Origin: Verrucomicrobia bacterium Tous-C9LFEB
GTDB lineage: Bacteria; Acidobacteriota; Terriglobia; Terriglobales; Acidobacteriaceae
Direction: 5' to 3'
DNA: 60,996 nt
Assembly: GCA_903970445.1 (NCBI GenBank)
Contig: CAJCIP010000094.1
Location: 1 to 60,996, forward strand
Shown here: piece by piece, positions 16,065-27,000 of the stretch
How the letters are laid out: each line of letters begins with the position of its first letter
How positions within the stretch are numbered: the first letter of the stretch is position 1
The notes under the pieces: generated by a model
The model's database searches: none
The model's input: the letters and a program-made list of their open reading frames with translations, nothing else
Told to the model about the DNA's origin: nothing
Translations under genes and position numbers: made by a program

Positions 16065-19000
16065 TCACGGCAATTTCACCTTCGTACTCGTGGGCACAGC
16101 ATTCCATCCGCGCACTTCGATACGGGCCTCTTTCTTTGCGAGTGAGGAAGGGAATCGAACGTCGAGTGATTGATGTTCGCCTGCGAGCAGCGAGACGTAA
16201 TTCTCTGAAAAGTATGCTGGAAGAATCCTCTTCCCATCCTTGTCTTTCAAGGTGAGCTTGGTATTCAGGGCTGGACCGCCGCCGTTGTTCACAAGCTCGA
16301 CATGAACGATGGTCTCTCCAGACTCGCTCGCTGCGCTCGCTGTCACCTGAACGGGCGCTGCTGCCAGGGCGTTCAATTCACGATAGGAAGCAGCTTTCTC
16401 GCCCAACCAATACACATTTTTCGACAGCACGCGCCCACCGTCATCCGTCAACACAAGCTCCACCAGCACCATGCCATGTCTGAGCAGTGGCGCAAGCTCC
16501 AGAAAAAAGCTGTGGCTCACCTCATCCGCAGGTAGAACCCGGTGATCCGACTTCGACTGCAATAAGCCGTTCGTGGCAAGCGAGTATACCTTTGCTGAAA
16601 CGAAAACAGATTGTTGCGAGGTTGTTGTATTCACCACGTCGACCTGATCGTTCGCTAGGTTCAGCTGCACATGCAAAGGCTCGCATGCCTTCTTGGTTGC
16701 ATAAAAAGACGCCTGCGTATCGTAGTCGGAACTCAGGATCTGCCACATCGTGCTTGGCCATGCGGGCTGCGTCATCCAGAGAAGGCGACCGCTGTTTGGC
16801 TGCCACAGATTCGCGTTCATGCCTTCGAAAATCGCGCGATGATCAACGTAGTTCAGCATCTGCGCTTTTCGTTCGAAGTCTGCGAGGTCTGTCGCCGCAC
16901 CGAACTCGCTTTCGATCGCGTTCATGAATGGTCCTGTCATACCATTCCCGCTTGCGTGCCAGTCGTGGTACGCCCACACATCGTCCATCGGCCACTGGTC
17001 TTCCTTCGGAGTTGTGCTCTCGAATGACTCAAGCGTAGACATCGATGGAGTACCCGTTTCCACGGAGAAGCCCCGGTTCAGCGTTGTGTAATAAAGCGGC
17101 GGCTCCTGGTAGCTGTAGGGCCCGCTCTGCTGAAGATTCACTTGATTCGAACTCGGCGAATAGAACCGTGTTCCATCGAGCGTCCGCACCAGCTCTTCCA
17201 GCCCCTCGTTGAGGATTGGCTGCGGAACGCCTTCATTGCGCCCGCACCAGAGAATGATCGATGGATGATTGCGGTAGCGCTGAACAACATCCGCCGCATT
17301 GCGCAGAAACAGAGCAGGGTCCTCAGCTTCTACGTTGTAGTCCTGAGTGGACTCCCAGAAGTCGTTCCAAACCATCATTCCGTACTCATCAGCGAGTTCG
17401 TAGAACGTCTCCTCGGTATTCTGTCCAACCCAGTTGCGAATGATGTTCAAGTTGGCGTCGCGGTGCAAGCGAAAGTACGGTTCAAGGCGCTCGCGGGAAA
17501 CTCGCTTGCGGGCATCATCCATTCCCCAGTTGCCTCCGCGGGCTGCTATGCGAAGGCCGTTCACCTTGATCACCAGGTAAGGCGCGGTGCCGTCGCCTGG
17601 CATGCTCTCGATGGCCGGGGAGTGTTCCGCACCGGCCGGAAGCGACGACACCACCGTCTTATAGTGGTAATCGCTTCGTTGTGCCTCCGCGACTCCCAAC
17701 GCTGCTGCATCCGCGCTCGCGATCTCACGCATGCCGCTATGGCTAACGTCGATCAAAGGAGAAGACGCGTGAAGGTCTTCGCTCGGAGTGAACTCAACGC
17801 GCCGCAAGTGTCCCGTCGCATCAAGCAGGCTGAGTTGGTAGGTAATCTCGCGAACTCCGAATCGAAGTGAGCGTGTGTCGGAAACTTCGTGATGCGTCTT
17901 CAGCTGAATGTTCGCCGTGTAGAGTTCAGGCTTGCCATAACCGTTCGGCCACCAGAGCCTTGGATGCTGTAGATTCAGGGCCGGAAACTCGACAGGTGTC
18001 AGTGTTACTAGACTCTCGCCAGGAGGTACAGTAGCGACCTTGTGAACAGAGACGGAATCGATGCTGGCATCGATGACCACCTCCATAGGTGTAGCGGAGT
18101 TGTTGCGGACCGGCACATTCAACGTGATCGCAGCCGAGGATGTGTCATGGTGACGAAAGCTCGTGAGCACCTGAATGTCTCCCAGCTTTGCTTCTCCGGA
18201 AACGGTCAGCGTCACGGGTTGCCAAATGCCTGAATCGCGATCGCGCATCGCGGGAAGCCAGTCCCATCCTTCTGTGGCCAGGAACGTTGGGCCGTCAAGC
18301 TCCATCGATCCGCCGTTTTCGCCAGGTCCTCCACGAATGGATTGTTCCTGCGGAATGCCCGGATGAGGCGGCGGCGAGATCTTTACCGCAAGAACATTCT
18401 CAGCACCCGCTTTCAGGGAGCCCGTGACGTCGAACTTGCCGCGCAGGAAAGCGCCTTTGATGGTGCCCAGGCTACTGCCGTTGAGCCACACCTCAGCCGC
18501 ATAGTTGATGCCCGCGAAGCTGAGCTCGACACGATCCCCCGGATCATGAGCCATGCCGTCAGGCACGCGAAAGACATTCCGGTACCAATACTGCTGTTTG
18601 TTCAGCGTCTCCGGAATAACAAGGTTGTTGAGACCATAGTACGGATCCGGATAAACGCCATCGTCGATCAGCGTTGTCAGCACGGTGCCTGGGACTGTAG
18701 CGCGCATCCAGTCAGCGCCGGGGTAATTTGCTGTTGATACGCGCGCTCCGTCCGCTGCCACGAGAGGGGCCTCACGCATTGTCCACCCGTCACTGAAGGT
18801 CCATTCCGCGGACGCGCTTTGCCGAAGCGACTCCCCTGGAGGCAGCCGCTTAAGGGCTACCGGTGCCGAAAACGCGCCACGGCCTGCGGGCATCTGGTCG
18901 GGATCCTGCGGATTGCGGTATCCAGCCTGCGCATGGGTCTGGAACGGCCACGGCTTCGAGGCTTCAGTGAACGACAGTAGCTTGAAGTCAGGCGGCCTCA

Positions 19001-19649
19001 TCGCAAGCTGCTTCACCTCACCTGCGGAAAGTGCACGCCGCAGTACTAGGAAAGAGGCAACGGCTCCGCCGAAATGCTCGCTTTGCTGTGGGATCAACAC
19101 GGGCGGACCAATCTGCAACACGGGCGTGACTGTGCCAAGTGCCAGTTCACCCGAAGCAACATTCACGCCGTCAAGATAGAGTTCTTCCTGTCTTCCATGG
19201 AAGGTGGCGGTCAGCAAGTGCCACGTATCGACCCCTAGTGGCGTGTTTGCCGTCAAAGCGTTCCGAGGACCTTCCCAAAGCGCCACCTTTCCTGCGTCAA
19301 CAGCTAAGTACCGTGGGTACTCCTCTGTGACATTCCCTAAACCCGCAATCAGTTCCAGGTCGCCGGCAGCGTCATGGGTACGAAACCAGCAGGAGAGCGT
19401 CCACGGCGAGTCTGGCTGTAGTAGCGTGTCATGCGTTTGCTTTAGTTCTTCGCGTATGCCCGTGCCTCCGGCAAGGATGATCGCGTTGTAGGGGCCGTAT
19501 TGCGGAGGATCTATGGTCGGCAGTTCCTGCGCCTCAATCTGCATACCGGCGAGTACACTCACCGCCATCAGAGCGAAGAATGCAACGAAAGCTGTTGACG
19601 AACCGACGGCAGTAAAGGCGTCGAGCAGGTGTTTGTAAAGTCGTTTCAT
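16065..19649 (-). CDS. Secreted LamG-GH2 glycoside hydrolase, beta-mannosidase-like
   Basis: I start at ATG 19649 (1194 residues), where a signal peptide begins (MKRLYKHLLDAFTAVGSS then AFVAFFALMAVSVLAGMQIEAQE). The frame is open further upstream, but that part runs through the regulatory region. The order is the signal, a LamG/concanavalin-like domain (WTLSCWFRTHD, WHLLTATFHGRQEELYLDGV), then a GH2 sugar-binding domain (YWYRNVFRVPDG, VWLNGSSLG), Ig-like parts, and the TIM barrel. WCGRNEG supplies the acid/base Glu806 and AIESEFG the nucleophile Glu915. The SEFG and WCGxNE pattern is typical of beta-mannosidase and related GH2 groups, although exo-beta-glucosaminidase-like enzymes share it. 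In this locus a beta-mannoside substrate is the best guess. It is divergent from the receptor gene. Confidence 0.85.
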   Translation of the reverse strand: MKRLYKHLLDAFTAVGSSTAFVAFFALMAVSVLAGMQIEAQELPTIDPPQYGPYNAIILAGGTGIREELKQTHDTLLQPDSPWTLSCWFRTHDAAGDLELIAGLGNVTEEYPRYLAVDAGKVALWEGPRNALTANTPLGVDTWHLLTATFHGRQEELYLDGVNVASGELALGTVTPVLQIGPPVLIPQQSEHFGGAVASFLVLRRALSAGEVKQLAMRPPDFKLLSFTEASKPWPFQTHAQAGYRNPQDPDQMPAGRGAFSAPVALKRLPPGESLRQSASAEWTFSDGWTMREAPLVAADGARVSTANYPGADWMRATVPGTVLTTLIDDGVYPDPYYGLNNLVIPETLNKQQYWYRNVFRVPDGMAHDPGDRVELSFAGINYAAEVWLNGSSLGTIKGAFLRGKFDVTGSLKAGAENVLAVKISPPPHPGIPQEQSIRGGPGENGGSMELDGPTFLATEGWDWLPAMRDRDSGIWQPVTLTVSGEAKLGDIQVLTSFRHHDTSSAAITLNVPVRNNSATPMEVVIDASIDSVSVHKVATVPPGESLVTLTPVEFPALNLQHPRLWWPNGYGKPELYTANIQLKTHHEVSDTRSLRFGVREITYQLSLLDATGHLRRVEFTPSEDLHASSPLIDVSHSGMREIASADAAALGVAEAQRSDYHYKTVVSSLPAGAEHSPAIESMPGDGTAPYLVIKVNGLRIAARGGNWGMDDARKRVSRERLEPYFRLHRDANLNIIRNWVGQNTEETFYELADEYGMMVWNDFWESTQDYNVEAEDPALFLRNAADVVQRYRNHPSIILWCGRNEGVPQPILNEGLEELVRTLDGTRFYSPSSNQVNLQQSGPYSYQEPPLYYTTLNRGFSVETGTPSMSTLESFESTTPKEDQWPMDDVWAYHDWHASGNGMTGPFMNAIESEFGAATDLADFERKAQMLNYVDHRAIFEGMNANLWQPNSGRLLWMTQPAWPSTMWQILSSDYDTQASFYATKKACEPLHVQLNLANDQVDVVNTTTSQQSVFVSAKVYSLATNGLLQSKSDHRVLPADEVSHSFFLELAPLLRHGMVLVELVLTDDGGRVLSKNVYWLGEKAASYRELNALAAAPVQVTASAASESGETIVHVELVNNGGGPALNTKLTLKDKDGKRILPAYFSENYVSLLAGEHQSLDVRFPSSLAKKEARIEVRGWNAVPTSTKVKLP

Positions 19650-19970
19650 AGGATCGGAAGATAACGATAACACTGCGATGAGCTCAACCGCTCGCTTCCT
19701 GCAGTGCTGGACCGCAGTCAACGAAAATGATCTCTCTTCCGTGGTCTGCGGTCGATTCAACACGCCACGCGGCAACATCGCCAACAGCCTTGCAAATGCT
19801 GATTTTGATAACGATAACTTTTGCACTTGACGACTTTACATTCCGGACGCAATAATCCTGTTCGCAATCAAACGAGCGAAATGAGCGGCGTCGAAACGGG
19901 GCCATACTGACTCGCAATTGTGATCGTTATCAAGCCGCGCTCGTGAGCGGTGTTGTCGGGAGTGATTTAA
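19650..19970. promoter_or_regulatory. Divergent regulatory region with three GATAACGAT motifs
   Basis: This 321-base region lies between the GH2 (-) and receptor (+) starts. GATAACGATAAC occurs at 19660-19671 and 19807-19818, and GATAACGATC on the minus strand at 19922-19931. The extended pattern is TTGATAACGATMAC in two of the three copies. Half-sites of this type are common in LacI-family operators, and a LacI gene lies 4 kb away. A receptor promoter is plausible at TTGACG (19827-19832), 18 bases, AATAAT (19851-19856), with one motif just upstream of it. The receptor has a GGGAG ribosome site 8 bases from its ATG. No gene is seen in this stretch. Confidence 0.6.
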
Positions 19971-22900
19971 ATGAAGTTATCGTTCAGCGCCGCAGTCGCC
20001 AGAAGCCTCGCCGGAATTCTCTTCGCAGGGAGTCTGGTGCTCGGATCGTCTTCGCCGGCCCAGGAAACAACTGGAACAGTGAGCGGCATCGTCCACGATG
20101 CAACTGGGGCGATCATCCCGCACTCCACTGTCATCCTGAAAAACTTGCAGAACAATTCTGAGCGTAAGGTGACGAGCAATGGCACCGGAAACTTCTCCAT
20201 CGCTTCCGTTTCATCCGGTCTTCAATACCGGGTCACAGTAACCCACGATGGCTTCTCAGGCTGGGAATCGCAGCCGTTCGCCATTCGTCCCGGCGACCTG
20301 GTGGACTTCAAAGATATTCAACTTGGCGTGGGATCGGTTGCTTCCGAAGTCACTGTCGAAGCGGAGGCAAGCCAGGCGGTTAAGCCTCTGGATACACCGG
20401 AACGAAGCGACATCCTGACGGCCAAAGACCTGGCGACGCTTTCGATTGAAGGGCGCGATGCGACCGAGCTCATCCGCACGCTTCCGGGCTTCTCCCTGGT
20501 CAATCCGGGACTGAACAATCAAGCGCCGAACGACAGCGTTGTCGGCGTCAACAGCGCATCCACTGGAAGCTACTCCGCGAACGGGACTGGCGTGACCGGA
20601 ATCGCAACCATTCTTGACGGCGTTTCACTGGTCGACATTGGCAGCAACTCAACCACGGTGCAAACGATGAACTCCGAAATGGTCCAGGAGGTGAAGGTCG
20701 ACTCGTCGAACTTCAGCGCCGACTATGCTCACGGCCCGGTAGTTATCAATGGTGTTACGAAGGCCGGCACTGCCTCGTACCATGGCGAAGGATACCTCTA
20801 CGCTCGCAACACCGTGCTGAACGCCAATGACTGGTACAACAACTTTCTTCAGCTGCCGAGGCCTGACGGTCGATTCTTCTATCCAGGCGCCACCTTCGGC
20901 GGCCCGCTCTGGATACCGCACACCCGCTTCCACCGGGCCAATGCCAAGCTCTTTTTCTTCGCGGGATTTGAATATGTCAGTCAGCTGTTCTCTCCTGAAA
21001 CGCTCGGCGCGTACGTTCCGACGATGGCCGAGCGCAACGGCGACTTCAGCACCGCGTCCTTGAACGCTCAGCTTTGCGGAGCGCGCCCTGATGGACTCGT
21101 GAATCAAAATGCAATCCAGCCGATGTGCAACGGTGAGAATTTCCTGCCGAGCGGCGCGTCGGTCGCGAACGGCAATCTCGTCGGCTTGGGCAACGCCAGC
21201 GGCAACGCTCTGTTGAACTGGCTGCCGCTTCCGAACGCCGACCCATTCACGAACAGCTCCGGCTACAACTACGTGCAGGAAGTCCTGCAGCATCAGGATG
21301 GCTCGATGTTCCACACCCGCGTTGATTACGCGATCAACGACAACAATAAGTTGTGGGCCACCTATGGTCGTCAGTCGCAGGTCACGCAGGACCCCGTCGC
21401 CTTCGGCTACGCCCCCACTGACTCCGTACTGTTTCCTGGCAATGTGTCGACAGGCGATATCTCGAATATTATCTCGGTGACGTACACGCATGTGTTCGGT
21501 TCCACGGTCACCAATGAATTCAATGCCGCGCTCTCGTTGATCAGCAATCCTGCGAACGAAGCCAATCCTTCCGCGGCGGGGCGCTTCACAATCAATGGCT
21601 ACAACTGCAACAATCCTGCCAGCCGTGCCAACGGCACGTGCGGTAATGCAGGCAAAGGGAACTTCAATTACCTGGGCGAATTCAAGAACGCCGGTGATTA
21701 TTCGGTTCCGGCGCTGCAGGATTACAGCGAGCTTGGTTATCCGAATGTGTTGATGCCTGGTGGCTTCTACAACAACCAGGTTCATCTCAAGAAGGAAATC
21801 CCCGATGTGCAGGATGCCGTCACCTGGGTGAAGGGCCGCCACACATTCACCTTTGGCGCGTATTACGAAAAGGGCATCATCAACGGTCTCGCGGACTTCG
21901 GCACCGTGCCGCAAGGCGAGTACAGCTTCAACCCACAGACAAGTGGATACGACTACAACCCGAACGTAGGTCAGGCTGCGCAGTTTCAGGGCTGCGTCAA
22001 TCCTGATCCGGCAGGAAACAGCCGAACTTCAGGTGCAGCGTACCTCGGGTCCTGCATCAACCCAAACGCAATGATGTATCTGGGCTACGCGGATACATTT
22101 ACCCAGACAAACTTTGCCCCCGTCGTGGACATGCAGTACACCTCTCTCGCCGGCTTCTTCAATGACTCGCTGAAGGTCAAGCGGTTCACCTTCCAGCTCG
22201 GCGTTCGCCTGGAGCATCTTGGACCATGGGTCGACCGCCACAACAACGGACTGGCTACGTTCCAGCCGAACCTTTACGCATCGCAGTGCGCCGGCCGCGT
22301 CTGCGGAAGCGCCAATGATCCCGGCATCACCTGGCACGGCCTCAACAACTCCATCGGAAACTCCGTCAACAACCCGTCCACCATCTATGCTTCACCGCGC
22401 GTCGGTCTGGCCTGGGACATCACCGGTAAGGGAAACACGGTCATCCGCGGCGGATGGGGTATCTACCGCCATGAGGAAGAGTTCAACCCGTACGCGCTGG
22501 CGGCTTCCACGGCACAGGGCTACAAGACCACCTTCCAAACCGCCGGCACCCTGCCGCTCACGTTTGATCAGCTGGACAGCCAGTCGCCCGTCAACCCCCA
22601 GGACTTCAGTGTCTACACAATCGCCCAGAACGATACGGACCGGCCCACCTACTACGAGTACAACGGCGCTCTGTCGCAACGCCTTAACTGGGACAACCGC
22701 TTCTTGAACTATCTCAAGGGCTCATTGCTGGAGGTCGCCTACGTCGGGAGCAACAGCCAGCACCTCAGCACATACAACAACCAGGCAAGCGGATACAACG
22801 AAGCTTCAGACGCGAATTTGATTCCCGCCGGATTCTTTTTCCAGCCAAGCCCAGGTCCATCGGATTTGAGCTCCCTCACCGCCGGGGGCTTCACATTGCC

Positions 22901-23930
22901 GGACTCCATTGCAAGTCTTACACAGGCGGAGACGGACTTCTATCGTCCCTACCCCTTCTACAACCACATCTACACGCTGCGGCACAACTTCTACGCGAAT
23001 TACAACAGCGTTCAGGTCAGCTTGAACAAGTCGTCAGGTCTGATTCAGTTCGGCGCTAACTATACCTTCTCCAAAAACCTCGCCACCGCTGCGACCTACA
23101 GCAACCTCATCCCTGATCCGCTCAACCTGCGCAATGACTACAACCCAACACCCTACGACCGCACGCAGGTCTTCAACAGCCATTACCTTGTGGATCTCGG
23201 AAGGCGCTATCACGGTGATCACAGGCTGCTCAGCGAGTCGCTGAACGGATGGCAGATTTCCGGAATCTCCAGTGTCCAGAGTGGCCCGCCCCTGGCCTCG
23301 GTGCAAGGCAACTTCGGCTTTGGTTACGGAGCGATCCAGCCATTACAAGTCGCGAGCACGCAACAGGAGTCGCGCACGGCCGAATCCACCTGCTCCAGCA
23401 CGTACAACATCCCTGCGGATGCGAACGGCAACCACTTCTGCGTCACCAACGTGAACCCGATCGTCTGGCTAGGCACGCCCGACTATCAGCTGATGCCGAC
23501 GGTTACGTGCAATCCCACCAGCGGCCTGTCCAGCAAGCAGTTCATCAATCCGACTTGCTTTGGCATTCCGCTTCCCGGCGGTCCGTCCGCGGGGACGTAT
23601 GGCCAGAAGCTCGCAAACCAGACTGGCCAGGGCCAGGTTCGCCTCCCCTACATCCACGGACCCGCGTATCAGACTCACGATCTGACGCTGCTCAAGAACT
23701 TTGCAGTCGGCGAGCGGCATCTGCAACTACGCTTGGCGGCCTTCAATTTCTTGAACCATCCGCTCACCTCGTTCAACAACAACGACACAGGCAATCTGAA
23801 TCTCGGCTTCCAGGGCGCCACGGCAGGCAAGCCGCTCGCCGTCACGGATCTGCTGCACCAAAACTTCGGTATTGCCGGAATCAAATACGGGTCCCGCCGC
23901 TTAGAGCTCGGCGCGAAATTCGAGTTCTAA
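19971..23930 (+). CDS. TonB-dependent receptor with carboxypeptidase-regulatory domain (Oar/SusC-like)
   Basis: This predicts 1319 residues. A signal peptide (residues 1-31, ending SSPAQE) is followed by a carboxypeptidase-regulatory-like beta domain (TGTVSGIVHDATGAIIPHS then TGNFSIASVSSGLQYRVTV), a plug domain (GRDATELIRTLPGF; LDGVSLVDIGSNSTT) and a 22-strand-type barrel ending in Phe (LELGAKFEF), the usual outer-membrane assembly signal. Such receptors are abundant in acidobacteria and import oligosaccharides, peptides or siderophores with TonB energy. The context points to mannan-derived oligosaccharides. There is no SusD-like gene next to it; instead three giant secreted proteins follow on the same strand. 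Regulation probably runs through the GATAACGAT sites upstream. Confidence 0.93.
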   Translation: MKLSFSAAVARSLAGILFAGSLVLGSSSPAQETTGTVSGIVHDATGAIIPHSTVILKNLQNNSERKVTSNGTGNFSIASVSSGLQYRVTVTHDGFSGWESQPFAIRPGDLVDFKDIQLGVGSVASEVTVEAEASQAVKPLDTPERSDILTAKDLATLSIEGRDATELIRTLPGFSLVNPGLNNQAPNDSVVGVNSASTGSYSANGTGVTGIATILDGVSLVDIGSNSTTVQTMNSEMVQEVKVDSSNFSADYAHGPVVINGVTKAGTASYHGEGYLYARNTVLNANDWYNNFLQLPRPDGRFFYPGATFGGPLWIPHTRFHRANAKLFFFAGFEYVSQLFSPETLGAYVPTMAERNGDFSTASLNAQLCGARPDGLVNQNAIQPMCNGENFLPSGASVANGNLVGLGNASGNALLNWLPLPNADPFTNSSGYNYVQEVLQHQDGSMFHTRVDYAINDNNKLWATYGRQSQVTQDPVAFGYAPTDSVLFPGNVSTGDISNIISVTYTHVFGSTVTNEFNAALSLISNPANEANPSAAGRFTINGYNCNNPASRANGTCGNAGKGNFNYLGEFKNAGDYSVPALQDYSELGYPNVLMPGGFYNNQVHLKKEIPDVQDAVTWVKGRHTFTFGAYYEKGIINGLADFGTVPQGEYSFNPQTSGYDYNPNVGQAAQFQGCVNPDPAGNSRTSGAAYLGSCINPNAMMYLGYADTFTQTNFAPVVDMQYTSLAGFFNDSLKVKRFTFQLGVRLEHLGPWVDRHNNGLATFQPNLYASQCAGRVCGSANDPGITWHGLNNSIGNSVNNPSTIYASPRVGLAWDITGKGNTVIRGGWGIYRHEEEFNPYALAASTAQGYKTTFQTAGTLPLTFDQLDSQSPVNPQDFSVYTIAQNDTDRPTYYEYNGALSQRLNWDNRFLNYLKGSLLEVAYVGSNSQHLSTYNNQASGYNEASDANLIPAGFFFQPSPGPSDLSSLTAGGFTLPDSIASLTQAETDFYRPYPFYNHIYTLRHNFYANYNSVQVSLNKSSGLIQFGANYTFSKNLATAATYSNLIPDPLNLRNDYNPTPYDRTQVFNSHYLVDLGRRYHGDHRLLSESLNGWQISGISSVQSGPPLASVQGNFGFGYGAIQPLQVASTQQESRTAESTCSSTYNIPADANGNHFCVTNVNPIVWLGTPDYQLMPTVTCNPTSGLSSKQFINPTCFGIPLPGGPSAGTYGQKLANQTGQGQVRLPYIHGPAYQTHDLTLLKNFAVGERHLQLRLAAFNFLNHPLTSFNNNDTGNLNLGFQGATAGKPLAVTDLLHQNFGIAGIKYGSRRLELGAKFEF

Positions 23931-24099
23931 GGTGCGACTCATGACGATCAAATCAAACGCAATCAGTGCTCCTCGGAGCGTCAGCAACCCTCGCCTCTGG
24001 CCTGCAACGAAAGCACCTCGCGCCATCAGCCAAGAGACACGAAAAGCGAACAGCGTTGGGTTCGCAACAGCAGTCAGGAATTGTTTGGAGGGTGTTTGT

Positions 24100-27000
24100 A
24101 TGGGCATCGGGTCTGCATCGGACTTGCGCCGGCTTGTGCACAGGGCTTTTTCTATCTTTTTGATTGCCGCCGCATCCTCCGTGATTGCGGCTGCTCAAAC
24201 GCCAATCACCACAGGATCGGTTGTTCCCGTGCAGCACGCTGCATGGAACCAGATCAATAAGGTGCAGGTCGCCAAAAACGGCAGTGTTGTCTTCCTCGAC
24301 TGGGCCAATAGCGCGCTCTATCAACTTGCGCCAGGGTCAACCACGTTCACCACCATCGCCTCGGGCGCGCCCCTCGAAGCTTCAGGAACCTTCTGGAACT
24401 CCGGCATGACCATGGACGCGAAGGACACGATCTACATCACGGATCGTTACGGCGCGAACCACTTCTTTCGTATCCCCTACAATCCAGCCGACGGAACCTG
24501 GGACTTCACCGCCGCGAACGGATGGGGCTCGACCATCGGCGGCGGACTCAGCACCTACGATGTTGCGTTCGTTGACAGCGCGGCAAAGGACGGCAGCGGC
24601 ACGCTGGTCGTGAGCACCGAAACCAGCCCTTCCATTTACACCGTTCCCGTGGACAACCAGGGCAACTGGGGCACCGCGGTCTCGGTCATCAAGGGTCTCA
24701 AAGCGAAGGCCTTCCGCATCGCCGCCGATGTAAATGGCAATATCTATTTCGTCGAAGACAACGGAGCCACTCCGGTGCAACGCGCGTCGGGCCTCTTCTT
24801 TATTCCGGCGGGCACCACCGGCATCGCCGGGGCGGGTGACGGATCGGCGGAGGCTCAGCTCGCGCGCATCGACCCCAACACCAGCACACAGGACTACGAC
24901 GGCATCACGCTGGACGCTGCGGGAAACATCTACCTCAGCAATCAGACGGACACCACCGGCGGCGGTACCTTCAACGGCACCCTGATGATTCCTAACATCA
25001 GCGGAAGTCCGGTCGGCGTCACAGCGGCTAGCTTCGACTACGACCAGGCGACATTGATCACACCGGTGCAAAGCTCCGCGGGTGTTGCCTTCGATCCTCG
25101 CGGATACCTCTGGATTCCTACCGGCACCAGCGGCTGGACGCCACCCGGCTCCCTCGTCTACCCCGGCACGGCCAACGTCGTGCTGTGGGCGCCTGGCTCA
25201 ACGAATCTCGGACCGTCTCCGATTGGAACAGCTGGCCCGACGGGAACCGTCTTCTTTACCTTCAGCAGCACCACCACCGCCGGCAACATCGTCTTCTCCC
25301 AGCCTGGCACAGGATCGGATTTCGTTCCCGAGGCCACCAATCCCATCGCCGACCCGACTGCCGCTGTGCCGCAGACAGCCTGCACGCCTGGAAAGCAATA
25401 TCTTCCCTTGAGCACCTGCCCTTACTGGCTGGCGCTCGATGCGCGTGCGGTCGGAGGCGTTTCCGGCGAGCTTTCCATGCTGGACGCCACCAACAAGGTA
25501 ATCCCCAACAGCCTCACCTACATCTCCGGCGTGGGCCAGGGCGCTGCCGTCGCTCTGCTCAACCCCACCACCGAAGTCCCGCTGTCGAGCGGCCTCGTCA
25601 CGCCGCAGCAGGTAACGGGCGACGCGCAAGGCAACGTGTACGTGGCTGACTCAGGCCAGGGCAAAGTCTTGAAGTTCGCCCCAGGCAGCTCCGCACAGTC
25701 CACTGGTGCCTCCGTTGGCACAGGATTCAGCGCACCCACCGGCGTTGCCGTCGATGGCTCCGGTGACGTCTTTATCGCGGATTCCGGCAAGGTCTTCGAG
25801 GTCCCGTTTGTGAATGGCGTCGCCGGCGCGCAAATCGTCCTGCAGACCGGCTTCGGCACGAATCTAAAGCTGGCCGTGGACGGCATCGGCAATGTCTACG
25901 TTGCTGATCCGGATAAAGCACGCGTCGCCAAAATCTCGACCCAGAAGTCAGCCCCCGTGGTCGCCGCACTGACGACCGTCGGTTCCGCCTTAACCAAGCC
26001 CACGGCTGTTGCCACCGACAGCACCGGCGACCTCTTCGTAGCCGATGGCTCAAACCTGATCGAGATCGCGCAGCCGTTCGGCGTGCTCTCCTCCATTACC
26101 AAGAGCCTCGCCGCGCCCGTCACAGGATTGGCCGTCGAGCCGTCCGGCTCCGTTGAGGTCGCACAAAGCGGCGGCATCCTCCGCATCCCTCTGGAAGCCT
26201 CAGGCCTCAACTTCAACGACGCTGCCCCGGTCAACAGCGGTGGCGTAACAGCTCCGTCGGGCATCGGCTTCGATGGGCTCGGCAACTTGTACGCAACAGC
26301 CGCCTCCTACAACCTCAGCAGCGTTACGGCCACCGGCCCGGTCAACACGACCGTCACGACGCCCAACGTGTTGCAGGTCAGCAGCGCCTTCGTCAACTTC
26401 GGCATCGTCAGCACTCAAACAGAAAGCGACCCCACCGATGTGTACGTTTACAACATCGGAAACGCCGCTCTTACGTTCACTGCCGCTCCCACGTTCTCTG
26501 GGCCGAACGACAGCGACTACGAAATCGAAACAGACGGGCAGACCCCATGCGACGTCTCCGGCGGCACTGCCGTGGCTAGCGGTACGGCTTGCACGCTCGG
26601 CGTCACCGTCACCGCCGCGAACACGGGCGTGAGCCAGGGCACGATGAACGTGCCGACGAATGCGGTCAACGCGCCTTCGGCATCGGCCACGCTCGAAGCG
26701 TTCTCGCAGAACAACCTCTGCCGGACACAAACAGCGATCATGCTGAACCCAGCCACGGGAGTCATCTATCCGGGCAGCACACAGGTAAGTGCAACCACAT
26801 CTGCTGTGGATCCCACCTGTGCTCCAGGATTGCAGCCCACCGGCGGCAGGATCACTCTCACGTTCACGCCGCAGGCTAAGGGCGCGTCGCAGATCGTGTA
26901 CACATCGACGCTCACGAACGGTCAGGCTACATTCTCCGCAAAGAATCTCCCTGGTGGAACGTACTTCACCTACGCCAGCTACAAGGGAGACACAACCTTC

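Noticed and set aside
19650..19826. Upstream extension of the GH2 frame
   Set aside because: Covers the regulatory region; the signal peptide begins at 19649.
20649..21914. Long open frame on the minus strand (421 codons)
   Set aside because: Antisense to the TonB receptor barrel; no start signal or family, a codon-bias shadow.
23930..24100. SusD-like gene following the receptor
   Set aside because: No SusD-like lipoprotein is found in any frame; the next gene encodes an NHL/Ig protein.
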